A DNA stretch of 47,577 nt from Tissierella creatinini. Its GTDB lineage: Bacteria; Bacillota; Clostridia; Tissierellales; Tissierellaceae. The stretch spans positions 1 to 47,577 of the forward strand of contig SUSS01000020.1 of NCBI GenBank assembly GCA_005046945.1, read 5' to 3'. Under the pieces are notes generated by a model. That model was not told the origin of the DNA, searched no databases, and saw only the letters and a program-made list of their open reading frames with translations. Shown piece by piece: positions 25,338 to 32,691 of the stretch (within the stretch, counting starts at the first letter, position 1; each line of letters starts with the position of its first letter). The position numbers and the translations under genes are program-made.

Positions 25338-26182
25338 TTTCCCTTCCCCTCTCTTGATGGAATAAGTCCCTCTTTACTTAATAATTCTTGCCCTTCTAAA
25401 GAAAGGGTAAAATCAATGAAACTCTTAGTCAACCCAGTAGGTTCACCCTTAGTAACAAACAAAAATGGTCTAGAAAGCTTGTAGCTATCGTTCATTATAT
25501 TTTCTGCTGTGGCTTCGATGCCATCTAAATGCAAAGCTTTCACTTCATCATTAACCAAACCCAAAGAGATAAAGCCTATAGCATTGGGATCACCTGCAAC
25601 CAATTGCATTACCGAGCCATTAGAGTCCTGGACTATAGCTTTCGGAGTTATCTCTGCTTCCCCCATTACCAGTTCCGTAAAGGCACTTCTAGTCCCAGAT
25701 CCTTCTTCACGTGCTATTAAATGAATATTTGCTGTTGAACCTCCTACTTGACTCCAATCGGTAATTATACCAGTATAAATATTACGAATCTGATCTAAAG
25801 CAAGGTTTTCTAACGGATTTTTAGGATTTACTATTAATACTAATCCATCTCTTGCAATCTCTATACTCCACAGACTTTTCTCCTCATCCTTCAATGCACG
25901 GGAACTCATTCCGATATCAGCACTTTGTGTCTGAGCTGCAGTAATGCCCGCAGAAGACCCTCCTCCCTGAATATCAATTTCAGAGTTCGAATTCAAAATC
26001 ATATACTCTTCAGCTAGAACCTCAGCATATGGTTGTACAGAGGTTGAGCCCGCAACAATGGTTGCTGAACCAGATTCTTGACTACAAGCAGACATCATGC
26101 TCATTAAAATGGTTAATATCATTATGCTCACAAATACCCTTAATCGTCTTAATAAATTACATTTAGGAATCCTTTGTTTCAT
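25334..26182 (-). CDS. pstS: Phosphate-binding lipoprotein PstS
   Basis: A 282-residue phosphate-binding protein with lipobox LMSMMSAC. Phosphate-contacting segments are visible: GSTSVQPYAE, GGGSSAGITAAQTQSADIGM and AREEGSGTRSAFTEL. It captures phosphate outside the membrane for PstCA. The ATG at 26182 was chosen over TTG at 26200; both have weak ribosome sites. It overlaps pstC by 4 bases. It is the second gene of the operon, after one pstB, which is unusual because pstS usually comes first. Confidence 0.94.
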   Translation of the reverse strand: MKQRIPKCNLLRRLRVFVSIMILTILMSMMSACSQESGSATIVAGSTSVQPYAEVLAEEYMILNSNSEIDIQGGGSSAGITAAQTQSADIGMSSRALKDEEKSLWSIEIARDGLVLIVNPKNPLENLALDQIRNIYTGIITDWSQVGGSTANIHLIAREEGSGTRSAFTELVMGEAEITPKAIVQDSNGSVMQLVAGDPNAIGFISLGLVNDEVKALHLDGIEATAENIMNDSYKLSRPFLFVTKGEPTGLTKSFIDFTLSLEGQELLSKEGLIPSREGKGN

Positions 26183-26256
26183 ATTTCTCACAAAAATCAA
26201 GCATTAAATCAATATTCAATGCCTAATTCCCTCCTTTTCTTATAATGTTTAAATCT

Positions 26257-27054
26257 CTATCCAAAACGACCTGTAATATAGTCCTCGGTACGTTTATCCT
26301 TAGGTGTAGAAAAAATTTGTTCTGTTGGACCATATTCAACTAATCCTCCTGATCTATCATCATTCATCATCATAAATGCAGTCATATCGGATGCTCTTGC
26401 TGCTTGTTCCATACTATGAGTTACAATAATAATCGTATATTTTTGGGCTAACTCATCCATTAACCCCTCAACTCTCATTGTTGATTCAGGATCAAGAGCA
26501 CTACATGATTCGTCCATCAATATAACCTCAGGCTCCACAGCTAATGCACGAGCAATACATAAAAGCTGCTGCTGGCCCATAGGAAGATCAAGGGCAGATT
26601 GTTTAAGTTTGTCTTTAACTTCATTCCATAAAGCCACCTGTTTCAAGTTTCTCTCCACAATCTCATCAAGAAGTGCCCTTTGTTTTATTCCATGATGCTT
26701 GGGACCAAAAGCTATATTATCATAAATAGACATTGGAAAGGGATTAGGTTTTTGAAATACCATACCAACTCTTTTTTTTAAGTTAACAACATCCATATTC
26801 TTATCATAGATAGAAAGGTCATCAAGCAATATTTTTCCCTCTACTTTTACTCCTGGTATCACGTCATTCATACGATTAAATAGACGCAAAAGAGAAGATT
26901 TTCCACATCCCGATGGTCCGATTATGGCAGTAATAGCACATTCCTTAATATCCATACTAACATTCTTCAGGGCTTGGAAGTCCCCATAAAAAAGATTTAC
27001 CTCTTCTGTTTTTATCTTGGTCCTGTGTTCAGACATTATCCTTAGATTATCCAT
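26257..27054 (-). CDS. pstB: Phosphate ABC ATPase PstB with intact Walker motifs but degenerate signature
   Basis: A 265-residue PstB homologue, first gene of the operon. Walker [11 protein letters not shown]-loop [16 protein letters not shown], Walker [14 protein letters not shown] and the switch VTHSMEQA are all good. The signature, however, is [17 protein letters not shown], with Pro-Met for the Ser-Gly of LSGGQ and Leu for the following Arg. The opposite set of motifs is lost in the second PstB at 22876-23637. A homodimer would have two sites without a proper signature; a heterodimer would have one complete site. GTGAGGTGAAAA precedes the ATG. The gene lies behind a Pho box. Confidence 0.93.
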   Translation of the reverse strand: MDNLRIMSEHRTKIKTEEVNLFYGDFQALKNVSMDIKECAITAIIGPSGCGKSSLLRLFNRMNDVIPGVKVEGKILLDDLSIYDKNMDVVNLKKRVGMVFQKPNPFPMSIYDNIAFGPKHHGIKQRALLDEIVERNLKQVALWNEVKDKLKQSALDLPMGQQQLLCIARALAVEPEVILMDESCSALDPESTMRVEGLMDELAQKYTIIIVTHSMEQAARASDMTAFMMMNDDRSGGLVEYGPTEQIFSTPKDKRTEDYITGRFG

Positions 27055-27071
27055 TTTTCACCTCACTAATT

Positions 27072-27108
27072 GGCTTCTTATTAAACTTAATAAGAAGCCG
27101 ATTTTTTG
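27072..27108 (+). terminator. Plus-strand terminator inside the pst operon leader
   Basis: GGCTTCTTATTAA (27072-27084) and TTAATAAGAAGCC (27087-27099) form a near-perfect hairpin followed on the plus strand by GATTTTTTG. In the pst (minus) direction no T-run follows. It would stop antisense transcription from the pst genes before it enters the Pho-box promoter. Confidence 0.65.
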
Positions 27109-27147
27109 ATTAATTTAAATTTTTCCTTACATATATCAAGATTTAAT

Positions 27148-27203
27148 TGTTAAAAAAATGCTTAGTCCATGTTAATTATATGTTAAATTTAAGCATTTGT
27201 AAA
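27148..27203 (-). promoter_or_regulatory. Pho box array (PhoP-binding direct repeats) of the pst operon
   Basis: On the plus strand TGTTAA (27148), TGCTTA (27159), TGTTAA (27170) and TGTTAA (27181) repeat at exactly 11-base spacing. ATTTAA (27187) and TGTAAA (27198) follow, also 11 apart. On the minus strand these read TTAACA-N5-TTAACA, the Gram-positive PhoP box. A possible -10, TATATG (27135-27130), lies 12 bases downstream. This implies induction by phosphate limitation through PhoPR. Confidence 0.8.
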
Positions 27204-27250
27204 ACATTATTATCTATTTTTCGACTTTCACTTATATATTATTATCTTGA

Positions 27251-27345
27251 CTACTCCCACCACTTTAGAAGTGGGGGCTTCTTGGGAAGAAAAGATTCTT
27301 AACCCAGCAACTATCTTGATAGTTGGAACACATAATATGTTTCTT
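27251..27345 (-). mobile_element. Orphan IS605-type right end / omega-RNA-like remnant
   Basis: On the plus strand TTGACTACTCCCACCACTTT begins a strong hairpin (CCACTT-TAG-AAGTGG inside CCC/GGG, 27256-27277), followed by GGCTTCTTGGGA and GGTTAAGAATC-like sequence on the opposite strand. This arrangement is typical of the 3' end of clostridial tnpB elements, where the omega RNA scaffold lies. No tnpB remains beside it, and the methyltransferase gene now ends inside it. Confidence 0.55.
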
Positions 27346-27937
27346 TATCCTCATACCATATTGAGCCGTTCTTATTCTTCATACAAAGTTTCTGAATTTT
27401 CTCCTCGTCCCTATGCTTCAACTCTCTTGTTGGTTCGTCATTATAAAAAGCATAACGGTTCTTTGTTTTATGTATGTAACCAACAAGTGTTAATTCATCA
27501 TATTTAACTGCTTTTAATGCTTCATCGTGGAAATTGTTGCTTATTATCATACCCTTATCCCGGACATACCTTCTGCAATAGTCGATTATATTGTCAGCAT
27601 ATAAGGAGATTAGTAAATCAAAAGAATAATCTCTTAATGGTAAACCTTCATTTATATAGTCAAACGATAAAAATTCATAGTATCGCGAGCCATTGCCCCT
27701 TCTGTTATTCTCAATAATTTTCTTGACTGCTTGGTTGTCCATAAAGAAATCTTCCGCAGCCTTGCTTTTATCAACATATATTACATGTTCAAATATGAAA
27801 GAAGGCGAGATATGTATTGAAGAACCAGGATAAAGAACTTTTTCACTATGAAATACTTCTTTAATAAATTCAAATAAGCTAGTTCTGTCAAATCCAATAT
27901 CCGTATATTGATTATTATATATTGTATTATGATTCAT
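27311..27937 (-). CDS. Class I methyltransferase-like protein, degenerate
   Basis: A 208-residue soluble protein that loosely resembles a class I methyltransferase: SPSFIFEHVIYVDKSKAAEDFF could be strand 2, here in part FEHVIYVDKSKAAEDFF, and YSFDLLISLYADNIIDYC with YVRDKGMIISNNF looks like strands 4 and 5. The glycine-rich SAM-binding strand 1 is not visible, so it may be inactive or a different Rossmann protein. AAGGGG precedes the ATG. It begins 2 bases after the alpha/beta-hydrolase stub, so a deletion may have joined the two. The 3' end overlaps IS605-type sequence. Confidence 0.55.
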   Translation of the reverse strand: MNHNTIYNNQYTDIGFDRTSLFEFIKEVFHSEKVLYPGSSIHISPSFIFEHVIYVDKSKAAEDFFMDNQAVKKIIENNRRGNGSRYYEFLSFDYINEGLPLRDYSFDLLISLYADNIIDYCRRYVRDKGMIISNNFHDEALKAVKYDELTLVGYIHKTKNRYAFYNDEPTRELKHRDEEKIQKLCMKNKNGSIWYEDKETYYVFQLSR

Positions 27938-27938
27938 A

Positions 27939-28070
27939 TCACGCTATTCCCCTTGTAGAGTCGGCTAATCCATGCAACAGTATAATTGGGATTCCTGCAG
28001 ATGAACCAGTTTCAAAGTAGGAAATTTTTACTTGATTTGGAAGTTCAATATAGCTAATAGCTTGTAGCAT
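27939..28070 (-). pseudogene. N-terminal stub of an alpha/beta hydrolase
   Basis: A 43-residue open frame starting at ATG 28070 behind AAAGGGG. It reads LPNQVKISYFETGSSAGIP and then IILLHGLADS, the typical first strands and oxyanion turn (HG) of alpha/beta hydrolases, and then stops. Intact enzymes have about 260 residues with the catalytic Ser, Asp and His later. It appears to be the remnant of a gene lost by deletion. Confidence 0.75.
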
Positions 28071-28138
28071 GTATCTTTACCCCTTTCATGTATATTAATG
28101 TCCATAAGGGTCTTGTTAAAAACAAAATTCTGTTTTTT

Positions 28139-28153
28139 CAAAAAGAACCGTCC
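28139..28153. repeat. Inverted repeat, left copy (CAAAAAGAACCGTCC)
   Basis: A 15-base sequence whose perfect complement lies at 29157-29171. The pair brackets the tandem-SnoaL lipoprotein gene. The motif resembles the dispersed palindromes of clostridial genomes linked to REP-associated Y1 transposases. Confidence 0.6.
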
Positions 28154-28169
28154 ATAACATTTGCTTTCA

Positions 28170-29084
28170 TTACTGAAGCTGATCCAAGTCGATATCCATA
28201 TAGTTGTATTGGCTTACAATCAATCCATCTTCAATCTTTAAGTAAATTGCCATCGGTATGGAACTTACATTTAAGTCTTGATAGGTGCCCTGAGCTGCTG
28301 CATAATGTCCGTCTGCGGATACGAAAAACCCTTCTGTTATAGGAGATAATTTTGTCGACTCCAACGTAGAAGTAAATTCCTTGCGTGAAAAACGAACACT
28401 TATATCCTTTGCTAACTCATCCTTTGTCATAACATGCCATTCTGGTGACGAAAGATATATAAATAATACATCTTCCGCAAAGCATGAAAGATATTCTTCA
28501 GTATCTCGATTATTGTATGCCGATTGCCATTTTTTTAATAGAGCTTTCGATTGTTTCACTAGTGCTTCAGCTTCTGGTGATCCAATATCAACAGTACTTG
28601 GTTCGAAAATTAGCAATGGCTCATTTTCGCTCATCGAGGCACCATAGTAGTCATAAGCAAAATAGACCTGTTCATCCTTTATCGCTATGATATGCGCATT
28701 AGGAACCTGCTCAGCCGTTTGCCCAAAGAAATCCATGACGGTCGAAGTAGCTACGAAATTTCCGTCGTACGATACAAAAAAAGTTCCTTGATGAACCACG
28801 AATTGGGTCCAAAAATTAGGATCTCTGAGCATATCTTCAGATGATTTTTTATTGTAAGACCAACCTGGCATCTGTGCGTCGAATCCTATCAACTCATCGG
28901 ACAATAGTGAAGATAAGGCATCAGGATCTTTCTCTGTCCAACTCTTAAAATATCTTTCAGCTACAGATGAAGCGTTTTCAATAATCTCCTTTCTTCTCTC
29001 GGAATTATTACATGAAGAAAAAAGGACTAGAGCCATACCTATTATTACTATTATAGCAAGGTAAGACTTTCTCTTACTTTTCAT
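28170..29084 (-). CDS. Lipoprotein with two SnoaL/NTF2-like domains
   Basis: A 304-residue lipoprotein (signal YLAIIVIIGMALVLFSSC, Cys about 25) with two tandem NTF2-like folds. Each begins with a helix and a W-x5-D pattern: RYFKSWTEKDPDALSSLLSD near residue 38 and KKWQSAYNNRDTEEYLSCFA near residue 185. Such domains bind small molecules or act as scaffolds, and the ligand is unknown. The open frame reaches 29201, but CCTCCT (29091-29096), an AGGAGG site on the minus strand, supports ATG at 29084. The 15-base inverted repeats on either side suggest it may travel as a unit. Confidence 0.78.
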   Translation of the reverse strand: MKSKRKSYLAIIVIIGMALVLFSSCNNSERRKEIIENASSVAERYFKSWTEKDPDALSSLLSDELIGFDAQMPGWSYNKKSSEDMLRDPNFWTQFVVHQGTFFVSYDGNFVATSTVMDFFGQTAEQVPNAHIIAIKDEQVYFAYDYYGASMSENEPLLIFEPSTVDIGSPEAEALVKQSKALLKKWQSAYNNRDTEEYLSCFAEDVLFIYLSSPEWHVMTKDELAKDISVRFSRKEFTSTLESTKLSPITEGFFVSADGHYAAAQGTYQDLNVSSIPMAIYLKIEDGLIVSQYNYMDIDLDQLQ

Positions 29085-29156
29085 ATTTAACCTCCTGGTT
29101 AATCCTGATCCCAAAGGAATATACATACTGCATATCCTATCGGAAAAAAGCATTGG

Positions 29157-29171
29157 GGACGGTTCTTTTTG
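29157..29171. repeat. Inverted repeat, right copy (GGACGGTTCTTTTTG)
   Basis: The perfect complement of 28139-28153, preceded by ATTGG. Together the two copies frame about 1.03 kb. It lies upstream of the true lipoprotein start. Confidence 0.6.
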
Positions 29172-29217
29172 CTTTAATCTGTAGAATGCTCGATAATCCA
29201 AGATTACTCTTATTACT

Positions 29218-29258
29218 GCCTCTTTTTTAAATAACTACCTCTATTCAGAGGCAATTTT
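29218..29258 (+). terminator. Terminator-like hairpin
   Basis: GCCTCT (29218-29223) and AGAGGC (29247-29252), followed by AATTTTT. The rest of 29085-29442 holds only a 30-40-codon minus-strand open frame (about 29298-29420) with no recognisable family. Confidence 0.4.
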
Positions 29259-29442
29259 TAAGTATTAACGTCCTTATTCTTTGTATTATATACCCGTTTT
29301 CTATCTAGAAAACCATTTTATGATAACGAATAAGAAATCCTCATTTTGGTTTATATTGTTAATTTCTTTTTGCTGATATTGCCGCCCCTCCATAGAATAT
29401 TTATTCTCAACGTTTCTAAATCTTAATTAAGTGAGATAATAT

Positions 29443-30120
29443 TTACTTTAGCTTTTCTACCTGTCTTTGAAAGGCTTCTAGATGACTATCAGAGCCACTC
29501 TTCAATGCAGAGAACACTTCAAAGACGTTTTCAGGTAAGTCATATGTCAGAAAAAGTTCATACATAGCTATATTATCTATTTCAGCCTGGACACCTGTCT
29601 TTGCTGCTTCGAGCAAGTTAGCAGGTACAACAATATGCTCAGCAGAGCCATCAGCAGGGAAATCAAGTCCATACGCAAGATAAACTTCTTTTAAATAAGC
29701 AAGGTGTGTCTCCTCTGCACTAATAATATTAGAATAAGGTCTCTGGCTGCCAAATTTGTCTATAATCGCCAAATATTCACCACGTGCTAAATACTCGTCT
29801 TGAACTGCATACATAAGCATATCTATAATTGTTAAATCTTTATCCGCGAGCGCCCCCTTTGCGCCATATCCTTCAAGAGATAATTCTTTATCATCTGCCA
29901 TTAGAGGATCTGGATCCATATCGACATTATGATCAATAGGCTGCGAAGTTGTCGGTGCTTGACTGGTGTTTTCCTGAACTGGCGGAGTAGTTTTACCAAC
30001 AGTGTCATCCGTAGTACTACAACCTGACAACATAAGTATGCTGATAGCTACAAGTACGAAAACCATAAGGACAATGGTTAAATGTCGATTGAAATTTAAT
30101 ATAGATTTATAAGTTTTCAT
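29443..30120 (-). CDS. DUF2202 ferritin-like lipoprotein
   Basis: A 225-residue lipoprotein (VLVAISILMLSGC). A Thr/Pro/Gln-rich linker is followed by a ferritin-like DUF2202 domain: LMYAVQDEYLARGEYLAII, ISAEETHLAYLKEVYLAYGL, EIDNIAMYELFL and GSDSHLEAFQRQVEKL. The paired Glu and E-x2-H motifs on four helices suggest a di-metal site. The function is unknown; an extracellular iron or oxidative-stress role is only inferred. The ATG at 30120 follows AGGAGGAATCAAT, so the 18-codon upstream extension was rejected. Confidence 0.85.
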   Translation of the reverse strand: MKTYKSILNFNRHLTIVLMVFVLVAISILMLSGCSTTDDTVGKTTPPVQENTSQAPTTSQPIDHNVDMDPDPLMADDKELSLEGYGAKGALADKDLTIIDMLMYAVQDEYLARGEYLAIIDKFGSQRPYSNIISAEETHLAYLKEVYLAYGLDFPADGSAEHIVVPANLLEAAKTGVQAEIDNIAMYELFLTYDLPENVFEVFSALKSGSDSHLEAFQRQVEKLK

Positions 30121-30160
30121 ATTGATTCCTCCTATAAATGCTTTATAAGATAATTTCACA

Positions 30161-30272
30161 TTAGAGATGTGCAAAAATTAAGTTGATTATAAAAATATAT
30201 TTTAATTTCCGCATTAATTGTGGTGATGTAATTTCTGTCTTCAAGTGTTAGGTGTTTTCTCTTTGCTGTCAT
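30161..30272 (-). pseudogene. IS30-family transposase fragment
   Basis: A 36-codon frame from ATG 30272, preceded by AGGAGATG, begins MTAKRKHLTLEDRNYI, the usual IS30-family transposase N-terminus, then diverges and stops. The integrase core is missing. The 282 bases between the DUF2202 and CbiO genes hold this and a methyltransferase-like tail only. Confidence 0.65.
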
Positions 30273-30324
30273 CTTATTCATCTCCTAGTTTCCCAGGATA
30301 GATATCATTATTAAGCTCATCAGT

Positions 30325-30390
30325 TTACTTCGTAAGTAGTGTTACGGCTTCATCGTGGCTCGAGTGCTCATTATTGATGTCTGCGTTCTT
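30325..30390 (-). pseudogene. RlmD/RumA-like C-terminal tail fragment (first of four)
   Basis: A minus-strand frame of 21 codons reads KNADINNEHSSHDEAVTLLT and ends with a stop after Lys. It aligns without gaps to the tail at 39606-39689 (KN-stop-DINNGNSQHVESIILMT), and the two share AAGAAC-N2-AGACATCAATAATG at the DNA level. H-x-E-x2-x-L-L/M-T/S-K/R is the pattern of the last residues of 23S rRNA uracil-C5 methyltransferases. Confidence 0.5.
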
Positions 30391-30402
30391 ATGTTTCTAA
30401 TG

Positions 30403-31158
30403 CTATTTAAGCGTTCCACACACTGGACATTTCTGCAAAGAAAGTGGGGCTTCCAGTCCACATTTATCAAGCAATTCTCCGTTTGTTAAAATCTCTAACG
30501 TTGCACCACTTGCAGCAACTTTTCCATCCTTTAAAACTATAATCCGATCACATGTTTCAAAAACCATATCTAAATCATGGCTTGTTATGATTTTGGTATG
30601 AGTAAAACCTTTTAAAATGTTGATTAGTCTGCGTCTTGACTTTGGATCCAATCCCAAAGTAGGCTCATCCATAATCAACACATCCGGTTTCATTGAAAGA
30701 ATACAAGCGATTGCAGCAGCTCGTTTTTCGCCGCCTGAAAGCTTGAATGGCGCTCTATCGATTAAATGAGAAATTCCTACCATTTCCAATGCTTCGTCGA
30801 CTCTAATCTTTACTTCATTTTCGTCCATATTATAATTGCGAGGTCCAAATGCAACATCATCAAATACGGTTGTCATGAATAACTGATTATCAGAATCTTG
30901 GAATACCATTCCGAGTCTTTGTCTAATCATCGCCAAAGTTTTTTTCGTTACAGTAACATCTCCAACTTTCACTTTACCCTTGTCGGGGAAAAGAACACCC
31001 ATAATTAATGACAAGAGAGTTGACTTGCCTGATCCATTTGCACCTATGATACCAACCGATTCACCATGATATATCGTAAACGAAATATCTTTTATGGCTT
31101 CATTACCATCCGGATACAAAAAATGGAGGTTACTTACTTCTATTTTATGATGACTCAT
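30403..31158 (-). CDS. cbiO: Cobalt/nickel ECF transporter ATPase CbiO
   Basis: A 251-residue ECF ATPase: Walker A GANGSGKST, Q-loop MVFQDSDNQLFMTTVFDDVAF, shown as MVFQDSDNQLFMTTVFDD, signature LSGGEKRAAAIA, Walker B VLIMDEPTLGLD and switch SHDLDM. DNQLF is typical of ECF ATPases. The C-terminus ends in KCPVCGTLK, a CxxC that may bind metal. It should form a homodimer on CbiQ. Its start overlaps the cbiQ stop by one base. It is last of cbiM-cbiQ-cbiO. Confidence 0.95.
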   Translation of the reverse strand: MSHHKIEVSNLHFLYPDGNEAIKDISFTIYHGESVGIIGANGSGKSTLLSLIMGVLFPDKGKVKVGDVTVTKKTLAMIRQRLGMVFQDSDNQLFMTTVFDDVAFGPRNYNMDENEVKIRVDEALEMVGISHLIDRAPFKLSGGEKRAAAIACILSMKPDVLIMDEPTLGLDPKSRRRLINILKGFTHTKIITSHDLDMVFETCDRIIVLKDGKVAASGATLEILTNGELLDKCGLEAPLSLQKCPVCGTLK

Positions 31159-31934
31159 TAATTGCTCACCCCCTCAAACATCAAACCTAATAATGCAGGT
31201 ATATCATACATCCTTGCAGTAATAAAAAATAAGCTCCATGCTATTAAATAAAGGATATCTCTCCATGTTATATTTGATTTACCATAAGAATGATACTCTC
31301 CGTTAAAACCTCTTAGCCTCATAGAATCATAAACACGTTGAGCTCTATCAAGTGTACGAAGTAGCAGCTGTCCAGCAAAAGACCCACAATCTTTTAGACG
31401 CACGCCTTTCTGCTGTGGTGCACGCAGGGCATATGCTCTCACCATTCTTGCGAGTTCCTCAATCAGTACAGAAATGTAGCCAAATGTCAGCAGCAGCTGC
31501 AAAACAAATATACTTGGCACTTTCAATGCTCTTAAAGCTTGCGCAATTTTATCCAGGCCCGTAGTTGAAACCAGAACAAGGCAGACCGTTACAGTCAATC
31601 CGCTTTTAGTCATGATTGATGCAAAAGTGATCCACCCTCTTGGGTCAAATAACGGATTTAATATTCCGATTCCAATAATCATCGGCTCAACCATAAGTAG
31701 CCTTTTAAAGATCGGCATGACTGGTAATTCAGCCAAAAGAATAAGAACCATCGGATAAAAGACAAACGGCAAAAGTCCACTTATTTCGTATCTATTAAAC
31801 GACACAAGCATAATCAAATAAACGATTGTAGTCAGAAGTTTTGAAACCGGATGTAATCTGTGTATTGATGTGTTCTTCCGAGCTAAGTCATCTAATAGTC
31901 TAATATTATATATTGAATCCACAATTTTTGACAT
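31158..31934 (-). CDS. cbiQ: Cobalt/nickel ECF transporter transmembrane protein CbiQ
   Basis: A 258-residue T component with about five helices. LHPVSKLLTTIVYLIMLVSF is at the N-terminus, and the coupling-helix motifs are RAYALRAP and YDSMRLRGFNGEY (the A-R-G pair that docks on the ATPases). ATG 31934, preceded by AAGGATAGATGAT, fits homologues better than ATG 31970, whose extra 12 residues lie in the spacer. It links CbiO to CbiM. Confidence 0.92.
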   Translation of the reverse strand: MSKIVDSIYNIRLLDDLARKNTSIHRLHPVSKLLTTIVYLIMLVSFNRYEISGLLPFVFYPMVLILLAELPVMPIFKRLLMVEPMIIGIGILNPLFDPRGWITFASIMTKSGLTVTVCLVLVSTTGLDKIAQALRALKVPSIFVLQLLLTFGYISVLIEELARMVRAYALRAPQQKGVRLKDCGSFAGQLLLRTLDRAQRVYDSMRLRGFNGEYHSYGKSNITWRDILYLIAWSLFFITARMYDIPALLGLMFEGVSN

Positions 31935-31989
31935 ATCATCTATCCTTATTGTAATAAAAGGGGTTGGCATTCCGCCCTACCCCTTTAAA

Positions 31990-32691
31990 TTATTCTTTCT
32001 CTGAAATCTTAGGTTTTTTCTTTTTAAACACACTTATAATCAAACCAATTAATCCCGCTAGGCCAAGAGTCAAAGCTCCACCCACAATTCCAGAAACACT
32101 GGTTCCCGCATAGATATTAGTCTCACCTTCATTTGCTGTTTTAAAGCTATAATCCGGTAAGAATGCCGTTTTACTTTGTATATTTGCCAACAGATCATGT
32201 ATGCTACCTGATGCTTCTAATTCAGCAGTTCCAGCAGTTCGTTCCATTGACCATTCAAGTCCATCAGGGTTTGAAGATGCAAACCAAGATACGAATCCAC
32301 CAATAATTATTGCTGTAACTAATATCCCAGCAAGCACTTTTTTAATTGAAATACTACCAATGGTTTCTCCGGCTGCAATGCGTTCAAGTATTTCAGGACG
32401 TGCTTTCCAAACAAAGGTTACTACCGCGGCTGTTACAAGTCCTTCAACAACACCAATTCCCAAATGAATTGGCTGCATCAGCAGGACAAAAATATTAAAA
32501 GGTAATTCTGTCTTCCCAGAGAGCAAGGTTTCTAACACAACACTGAAGGCACCCATGACCCCCATTATAGGAACTTTTTTATCATCTAAATCGTTCTGAA
32601 CTTTTTTTATTGAGTAAGCAGCTACACAAGCGGTGGCAGCCATCATTGTTCCACCAACTACTGGCGATATTAGGGCATCTGCCATGTGCAT
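31990..32691 (-). CDS. cbiM: CbiM (metal-binding S component) with a large in-frame internal deletion
   Basis: A 233-residue CbiM/NikM. The N-terminus MHMADALISPVVGGTMMAAT and the C-terminal PDGLE (CbiN-like) domain (SNPDGLEWSMERTAGTAELE, YAGTSVSGIVGG) are well conserved. In full-length relatives of about 340 residues, VMGAF is followed by FAAQMINF, an SSGH motif and several helices, and later a second LGAF precedes VVLETLLSG. Here VPIMGVMGAF runs straight into SVVLETLLSGKTELPF at residue 50. About 110 residues are missing, including the SSGH histidine that binds Ni/Co with Met1 and His2. The frame is kept, but transport is doubtful. Confidence 0.9.
   Translation of the reverse strand: MHMADALISPVVGGTMMAATACVAAYSIKKVQNDLDDKKVPIMGVMGAFSVVLETLLSGKTELPFNIFVLLMQPIHLGIGVVEGLVTAAVVTFVWKARPEILERIAAGETIGSISIKKVLAGILVTAIIIGGFVSWFASSNPDGLEWSMERTAGTAELEASGSIHDLLANIQSKTAFLPDYSFKTANEGETNIYAGTSVSGIVGGALTLGLAGLIGLIISVFKKKKPKISEKE

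Noticed and set aside
27247-27507. An 86-codon plus-strand frame at the IS605-type remnant
   Set aside because: It starts in the hairpin and runs antisense through the methyltransferase-like gene.
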